This document shows, in pieces, positions 6,968 to 10,877 of a stretch of 10,877 nt of DNA (position 1 is its first letter; every line of letters begins with the position of its first letter). A program made the position numbers and the translations under genes. The stretch comes from Clostridiaceae bacterium (GTDB lineage: Bacteria; Bacillota; Clostridia; Oscillospirales; Acutalibacteraceae), in assembly GCA_016292705.1 (NCBI GenBank), contig JAEDHZ010000036.1:1-10877 (forward strand), given 5' to 3'. The notes below the pieces were generated by a model. The model was not told the origin of the DNA. It did not search any database and saw only the letters and a list, made by a program, of their open reading frames with translations.

Positions 6968-7658
6968 GGATGTTATTGTTGCTTGCGACTTTGAAAACGC
7001 CGCAAAGGCATACGATTTTTTAGACAGGTTTACAGACAGAAAACCGTTTGTAAAAATCGGAATGGAGCTTTTCTATTCCGAGGGGCCTGAGATAGTCAGA
7101 CAGATTAAAAAAAGGGGCCACAAAATCTTTCTTGACCTGAAGCTGCACGACATTCCGAATACGGTTAAAAAATCAATGGCAGTTCTTTCCGGTCTTGATG
7201 TTGACATCTGCAATCTTCATGCAGGCGGCGGTATTCCAATGATGGAAGCCGCCATTGAGGGGCTTACCCGTGAGGACGGAACAAGACCTCTTTTGATTGC
7301 GGTAACCCAGCTCACCTCAACAAGTCAGGAAACAATGGAAAATGATTTGCTTATCAAAGAAAGAATGGAAGATGTTGTTGCTCATTACGCAATGAACGCA
7401 AAAAAAGCCGGACTCGACGGGGTTGTCTGCTCACCGCTTGAAGCTTCAAAGGTTCACGCAACTTGCGGAAAAGAGTTTTTGACCGTAACGCCCGGTGTGC
7501 GCTTTGCAGACGGCGACAAGGGTGACCAGAAGCGTGTGATGACTCCTGAACAGGCACGGCTTGCAGGGTCTGATTACATTGTTGTCGGAAGACCGATAAC
7601 AGCGGCTGAAGACCCCGTTGCCGCATATACCAGGTGTGTTGAGGAATTTGTTGATTAA
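6960..7658 (+). CDS. pyrF: Orotidine 5'-phosphate decarboxylase
   Basis: PyrF decarboxylates OMP to UMP, the last step of the pathway. The 232-residue product is of normal length for the short bacterial group. It shows VACDF with Asp10, VKIGMELFY with Lys32, and the catalytic signature LDLKLHDIPNT, in which Asp59, Lys61 and Asp64 form the charged network. The C-terminal part has TPGVRF and VVGRPITAAEDP, the phosphate-binding region. ATG 6960 is chosen because GGAGGAG (6947-6953) lies 6 nt upstream and the product begins MGKDVIVACDF as expected. An earlier in-frame start at 6936 would run through this ribosome binding site. The start overlaps the pyrD stop by 8 nt; pyrE follows after 10 nt. 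Confidence 0.96.
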   Translation: MGKDVIVACDFENAAKAYDFLDRFTDRKPFVKIGMELFYSEGPEIVRQIKKRGHKIFLDLKLHDIPNTVKKSMAVLSGLDVDICNLHAGGGIPMMEAAIEGLTREDGTRPLLIAVTQLTSTSQETMENDLLIKERMEDVVAHYAMNAKKAGLDGVVCSPLEASKVHATCGKEFLTVTPGVRFADGDKGDQKRVMTPEQARLAGSDYIVVGRPITAAEDPVAAYTRCVEEFVD

Positions 7659-7668
7659 GGAGAAGAGT

Positions 7669-8313
7669 ATGGAACGAAACAGAATAATTGCAAAGGATTT
7701 ATTGAAAATTAAAGCGGTATTTTTCAGACCGGACGAGCCGTTCATCTGGGCAAGCGGCATAAAAAGCCCTGTTTACTGCGATAACCGTTTAACGCTTACC
7801 TCTGTTGATGTCAGAAATGATGTTGAAAACGGTCTTGCTTCTCTTATCAGGGAGAACTATCCGGATGCGGAGGTTCTGATGGGAACTTCCACTGCCGGCA
7901 TCGCTCATGCCGCCATTACCGGTCATTTGTTGGGGCTTCCTATGGGCTATGTCCGTTCGGGCGCAAAGGATCATGGAAGACAAAACCAGATTGAAGGCAG
8001 ACTTGAAGCGGGACAAAAGGTTGTTGTTGTTGAAGACCTTATTTCAACAGGCGGAAGCGTAATTGAGGTTGTTAATGTTCTGCGTGAAGCCGGAGCGGAA
8101 GTTCTGGGTATCGTATCCATTTTTACCTATGGAATGAAAAAGGGCCTTGACCGTTTGAAAGAGGCTGATGTCAGAAATATTTCCCTCACAAATTTTGACT
8201 GCATTGCCGAAGTTGCCGCAGAAGAGGGCTATATTGAAAAAGAGGATATTGCAAGACTCATTGCTTTCAGAAACAATCCATCGGATGAAAGCTGGATAGG
8301 AAAAGATAAATGA
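7669..8313 (+). CDS. pyrE: Orotate phosphoribosyltransferase
   Basis: PyrE transfers ribose 5-phosphate from PRPP to orotate, giving OMP. The 214-residue product has the family's substrate loop SGIKSPVYCDNR (29-40), GTSTAGIAHA near 72-81, YVRSGAKDHG (94-103), a basic catalytic-loop region, and the PRPP-binding signature VVVVEDLISTGGS (118-130). ATG 7669 follows AAGGAG (7657-7662) at 6 nt. An in-frame ATG at 7618 lies inside pyrF and lacks support. It is placed after pyrF, 10 nt downstream, and its stop overlaps the pyrB start as ATGA. Nothing in the sequence suggests loss of function. Confidence 0.96.
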   Translation: MERNRIIAKDLLKIKAVFFRPDEPFIWASGIKSPVYCDNRLTLTSVDVRNDVENGLASLIRENYPDAEVLMGTSTAGIAHAAITGHLLGLPMGYVRSGAKDHGRQNQIEGRLEAGQKVVVVEDLISTGGSVIEVVNVLREAGAEVLGIVSIFTYGMKKGLDRLKEADVRNISLTNFDCIAEVAAEEGYIEKEDIARLIAFRNNPSDESWIGKDK

Positions 8314-9377
8314 GAAATGTTATTGATATAATTGACTTGTCTGCCGAGGAATTGAACAACCTGATTCTCACTGCTGAGGACATAATAAATAATCCTCAGA
8401 AATACAGCGAAAAATGCAAAGGCAAAATACTTGCAACGCTGTTTTTTGAGCCGTCCACCCGCACGAGACTCAGTTTTGAATCGGCGATGTATAACCTCGG
8501 AGGAAATGTTCTGTCTGTTACGGACGGGGCAACCTCCTCAATTTCAAAAGGCGAGAGTGTTGCAGACACGGCAAGAACGGTTTCCTGTTTTGCCGATATT
8601 ATCGCCGTGCGTCATCCAAAAGAGGGTGCAGCACTTGTTGTTGCAGACAGTGCTGATGCGCCCGTAATCAACGCAGGAGACGGCGGTCATTGTCATCCGA
8701 CTCAGACTCTTGGCGATCTGCTTACAATTCACCGTGAAAAAGGGCGGTTTCATGATCTTACGGTAGGCTTTTGCGGAGACTTAAAGTACGGTCGGACGGT
8801 TCATTCCCTTATCAATGCTCTTGCACGCTATAGCGGCGTCAAATTCGTCTTGATATCCCCTGACGAATTAAGACTCCCCGAATATGTCAGGCACGGAGTT
8901 CTCGAATCCAACAGCTTTGAGTATGTTGAAACAACCTCGCTTGAAGAGGCATTGCCAAAGCTTGATATCCTTTACATGACCCGTATTCAGAGGGAAAGAT
9001 TTGATGACAATAATGAGTACGAGCGACTGAAGGACAGCTATATTCTTAACGCCGAAAAGATGAAGCTTGCAAAAAGCGATTGCTCTGTTCTTCATCCGTT
9101 ACCCCGTGTGAATGAGATAGATGTCGATATGGACGGCGATCCCAGAGCCTGCTATTTCAGGCAGGTGGAAAACGGAAAATATATGCGTATGGCACTCATC
9201 CTGAAGCTCCTTTTTGACAACAACAGTGATGAAAAAGCGACGGAATATGCTTCAGACAGCGTTTGTTCCAACCCGAGATGTATAACAACGGTTGAACGGG
9301 GAATAAAGCAGAAATTTATAAAATGCAGCACAGATGGCACAATAAGATGTGCTTACTGTGATTCAATTCAGAGCTGA
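8310..9377 (+). CDS. pyrB: Aspartate carbamoyltransferase with a C-terminal PyrI-type zinc domain
   Basis: PyrB condenses carbamoyl phosphate and aspartate, the committed step of the pathway. The catalytic part (about 1-304) shows the carbamoyl-phosphate loop PSTRTR (48-53), the SISKGES loop with Lys80, RHP (101-103), HPTQ (129-132), DLKYGRTVHS and HPLPRVNEID (from 262). At 355 residues it is about 45 longer than a usual PyrB. The extra tail holds Cys319-x4-Cys324 and Cys347-x2-Cys350, separated by 22 residues, plus Cys339. This closely resembles the zinc domain of PyrI (C-x4-C-x23-C-x2-C in E. coli), which contacts the catalytic chain. The PyrI nucleotide-binding domain is absent. The start overlaps pyrE by 4 nt, with a modest AGGAAAAG (8298-8305). 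It is the last gene of the operon. Confidence 0.95.
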   Translation: MRNVIDIIDLSAEELNNLILTAEDIINNPQKYSEKCKGKILATLFFEPSTRTRLSFESAMYNLGGNVLSVTDGATSSISKGESVADTARTVSCFADIIAVRHPKEGAALVVADSADAPVINAGDGGHCHPTQTLGDLLTIHREKGRFHDLTVGFCGDLKYGRTVHSLINALARYSGVKFVLISPDELRLPEYVRHGVLESNSFEYVETTSLEEALPKLDILYMTRIQRERFDDNNEYERLKDSYILNAEKMKLAKSDCSVLHPLPRVNEIDVDMDGDPRACYFRQVENGKYMRMALILKLLFDNNSDEKATEYASDSVCSNPRCITTVERGIKQKFIKCSTDGTIRCAYCDSIQS

Positions 9378-9394
9378 ATTTTCGGAAAAACCGG

Positions 9395-9445
9395 ACAGCC
9401 GCACCGAAAGGGATTTTTGATCCCGACGGTGCGGCTGTAATTATT
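9395..9445. terminator. Rho-independent terminator shared by convergent pyrB and fhs
   Basis: ACAGCCGCACCG (9395-9406) is the exact reverse complement of CGGTGCGGCTGT (9427-9438), a 12-bp GC-rich stem. Its apical part re-pairs as GGGAT (9410-9414) with ATCCC (9420-9424). On the + strand it is followed by AATTATTT, a rather weak U tract. On the minus strand the stem is followed, after a short CCGG, by TTTTT (complement of 9386-9390). It lies 18 nt past the pyrB stop and 60 nt past the fhs stop, so it probably ends both transcripts. Confidence 0.85.
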
Positions 9446-9497
9446 TCAGATATTACCTATAGACAAAGAACAGAAGATATACTGTGACAAAAAGTGA

Positions 9498-10877
9498 TTA
9501 AAACAGGCCGGTGATTCTTCCGTTTTCGTCAACATCAATGTTTTCGGCTGCCGGCTTTTTCGGAAGTCCGGGCATTGTCATAATGTCTCCCGTGAGGACA
9601 ACAACAAAGCCTGCTCCTGCGCTGACTTTAACATTCTTAACCGTTACGGTGAAGCCTTCCGGAGCTCCGAGCTTTGTCGGGTCATCGGAAAAGCTGTACT
9701 GCGTTTTTGCAATGCAGACCGGGCATTTTCCGAAGCCAAGGGCTTCAAGCTGGGCAATTTGCTTTTTTGCGGCGGGCATGACGGTGATTCCGTCACCGCC
9801 GTAAACCTTTTTGACAACGGCTTCGATTTTTTCAGTGAGACTCAGGTCATCTTCATAAGAGAAAGTGAAATCTCCCTTTTCCTCTTCGCAAAGGCGGACA
9901 ACCTCTTTTGCAAGCTCTTCGCCGCCTTTTCCGCCCTCAGCCCATACTGTTGAAAGGACGGTGTTCACACCAAGCTCCTTGCATTTTGCAATGATGAAGT
10001 CAATTTCCCTGTCGGTATCGGTCGGAAAACGGTTTACGGCAACAACGCAGGGAAGCTTGTATACATTCTTGATGTTTGAAACATGGCGCAAAAGGTTCGG
10101 AATTCCCTTTTCAAGTGCAGCAATGTCCTCGGTGTCAAGCTCTTTCTTGTTGAGTCCTCCGTGCATCTTGAGCGCGCGGACGGTTGCAACAACAACAACT
10201 GCGTCGGGTGTCAGTCCTGCCATGCGGCATTTGATGTCCAGGAACTTTTCTGCTCCGAGGTCAGCACCGAAGCCTGCTTCGGTGACAGTATAATCGCCCA
10301 TTTTGAGAGCCATCTGAGTTGCCATGACGGAGTTGCAGCCATGGGCAATGTTGGCGAACGGGCCGCCGTGAACAAATGCCGGAGTTCCCTCCAATGTTTG
10401 AACAAGATTCGGCTTCAAGGCGTCTTTCAGAAGCGCCGTCATTGCACCCTGTGCATTCAGGTCGCCTGCAGTCACGGGCTTGTCGTCATAGGTGTAGCCG
10501 ACAATTATTCTTGCGAGCCTTTCCTTGAGGTCAGAGATAGAGGTTGCAAGGCAGAAAACCGCCATGATTTCGCTTGCGACAGTAATGTCAAAGCCATCCT
10601 CACGGGGAGTTCCGTTGATTCTTCCGCCAAGTCCGTCAACAACAAAACGCAGTTGGCGATCGTTCATGTCAACGCAGCGCTTCCATGTGATTTTTTTTGT
10701 GTCAATACCCAGAGCATTGCCTTGTTGAATGTGGTTGTCAAGCATGGCAGCCAGAAGGTTGTTGGCTGCCCCGATTGCGTGGAAGTCGCCCGTAAAGTGG
10801 AGGTTGATGTCCTCCATAGGCACCACCTGGGCGTAGCCGCCGCCGGCAGCACCGCCCTTGACGCCGAAAACGGGACC
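9498..10877 (-). CDS. fhs: Formate-tetrahydrofolate ligase, C-terminal 459 residues (5' end outside the window)
   Basis: The enzyme uses ATP to join formate to tetrahydrofolate, giving 10-formyl-THF for purine synthesis and the Wood-Ljungdahl methyl branch or formate metabolism. The frame is open from the window edge (first residues GPVFGVKGGAAGGGYAQV) to TAA at 9498-9500. Family segments visible are DINLHFTGDFHAIGAANN, GGRINGTPREDGFDIT, GTPAFVHGGPFANIAHGCNS, EAGFGADLGAEKF, VATVRALKMHGG and TVWAEGGKGGEELA. The full protein is usually about 556 residues, so roughly 97 N-terminal residues, including the ATP-binding P-loop, lie beyond base 10877. The ATG at 10826 is internal. The gene converges on pyrB and looks intact where visible. 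It is functionally separate from the pyr operon, though both feed nucleotide synthesis. Confidence 0.97.
   Translation of the reverse strand, partial: GPVFGVKGGAAGGGYAQVVPMEDINLHFTGDFHAIGAANNLLAAMLDNHIQQGNALGIDTKKITWKRCVDMNDRQLRFVVDGLGGRINGTPREDGFDITVASEIMAVFCLATSISDLKERLARIIVGYTYDDKPVTAGDLNAQGAMTALLKDALKPNLVQTLEGTPAFVHGGPFANIAHGCNSVMATQMALKMGDYTVTEAGFGADLGAEKFLDIKCRMAGLTPDAVVVVATVRALKMHGGLNKKELDTEDIAALEKGIPNLLRHVSNIKNVYKLPCVVAVNRFPTDTDREIDFIIAKCKELGVNTVLSTVWAEGGKGGEELAKEVVRLCEEEKGDFTFSYEDDLSLTEKIEAVVKKVYGGDGITVMPAAKKQIAQLEALGFGKCPVCIAKTQYSFSDDPTKLGAPEGFTVTVKNVKVSAGAGFVVVLTGDIMTMPGLPKKPAAENIDVDENGRITGLF

Noticed and set aside
9865..10293. 142-codon + strand frame opposite fhs
   Set aside because: Its Ser/Pro/Thr-rich composition is what the complement of a conserved gene gives; no motif is seen.

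Overview
The window is most likely chromosomal DNA from a low-to-moderate GC anaerobic Firmicute of the class Clostridia (Oscillospiraceae/Ruminococcaceae-like). This is an inference. It rests on strong GGAGG-type ribosome binding sites, tightly packed operon genes, a class 1B dihydroorotate dehydrogenase with its PyrK partner, and a clostridial-type formate-tetrahydrofolate ligase.

Layout: (1) Bases 1-752 are an AT-rich, gene-poor border. They hold the last 16 codons of an unidentified gene and a degenerate IS3-family remnant: a possible left end near 79, a hairpin that buries the ribosome binding site, and an OrfA-like helix-turn-helix protein with a scrambled C-terminus and no OrfB. About 250 bases without a recognisable gene follow. 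(2) A near-consensus sigma-A promoter (753-780) and a leader of about 115 nt start the main transcription unit. (3) Bases 903-9377 carry seven genes of de novo UMP synthesis on the + strand: pyrC, carB, pyrK, pyrD, pyrF, pyrE and pyrB. Junctions are overlaps of 4 to 13 nt or gaps of 10 to 11 nt. (4) A strong hairpin at 9395-9438 lies between the convergent pyrB and fhs and probably terminates both. (5) The minus strand from 9498 to the window edge is the C-terminal 459 residues of formate-tetrahydrofolate ligase.

Together the operon covers the whole route from carbamoyl phosphate to UMP. CarB makes carbamoyl phosphate, PyrB joins it to aspartate, PyrC closes the ring, PyrD/PyrK oxidises dihydroorotate with NAD+, PyrE adds ribose phosphate and PyrF decarboxylates OMP. 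The glutaminase subunit gene carA is not in the window.

This is mostly a housekeeping region and I do not see a wholly new system. The most unusual points are: a PyrB carrying only the PyrI-type zinc domain at its C-terminus, without the PyrI nucleotide-binding domain; a PyrD in which the normally conserved substrate/FMN-contacting lysine is asparagine with a one-residue deletion beside it; carB without carA; and a pyr leader that has an open reading frame ending on the pyrC start codon but no recognisable PyrR-type attenuator.
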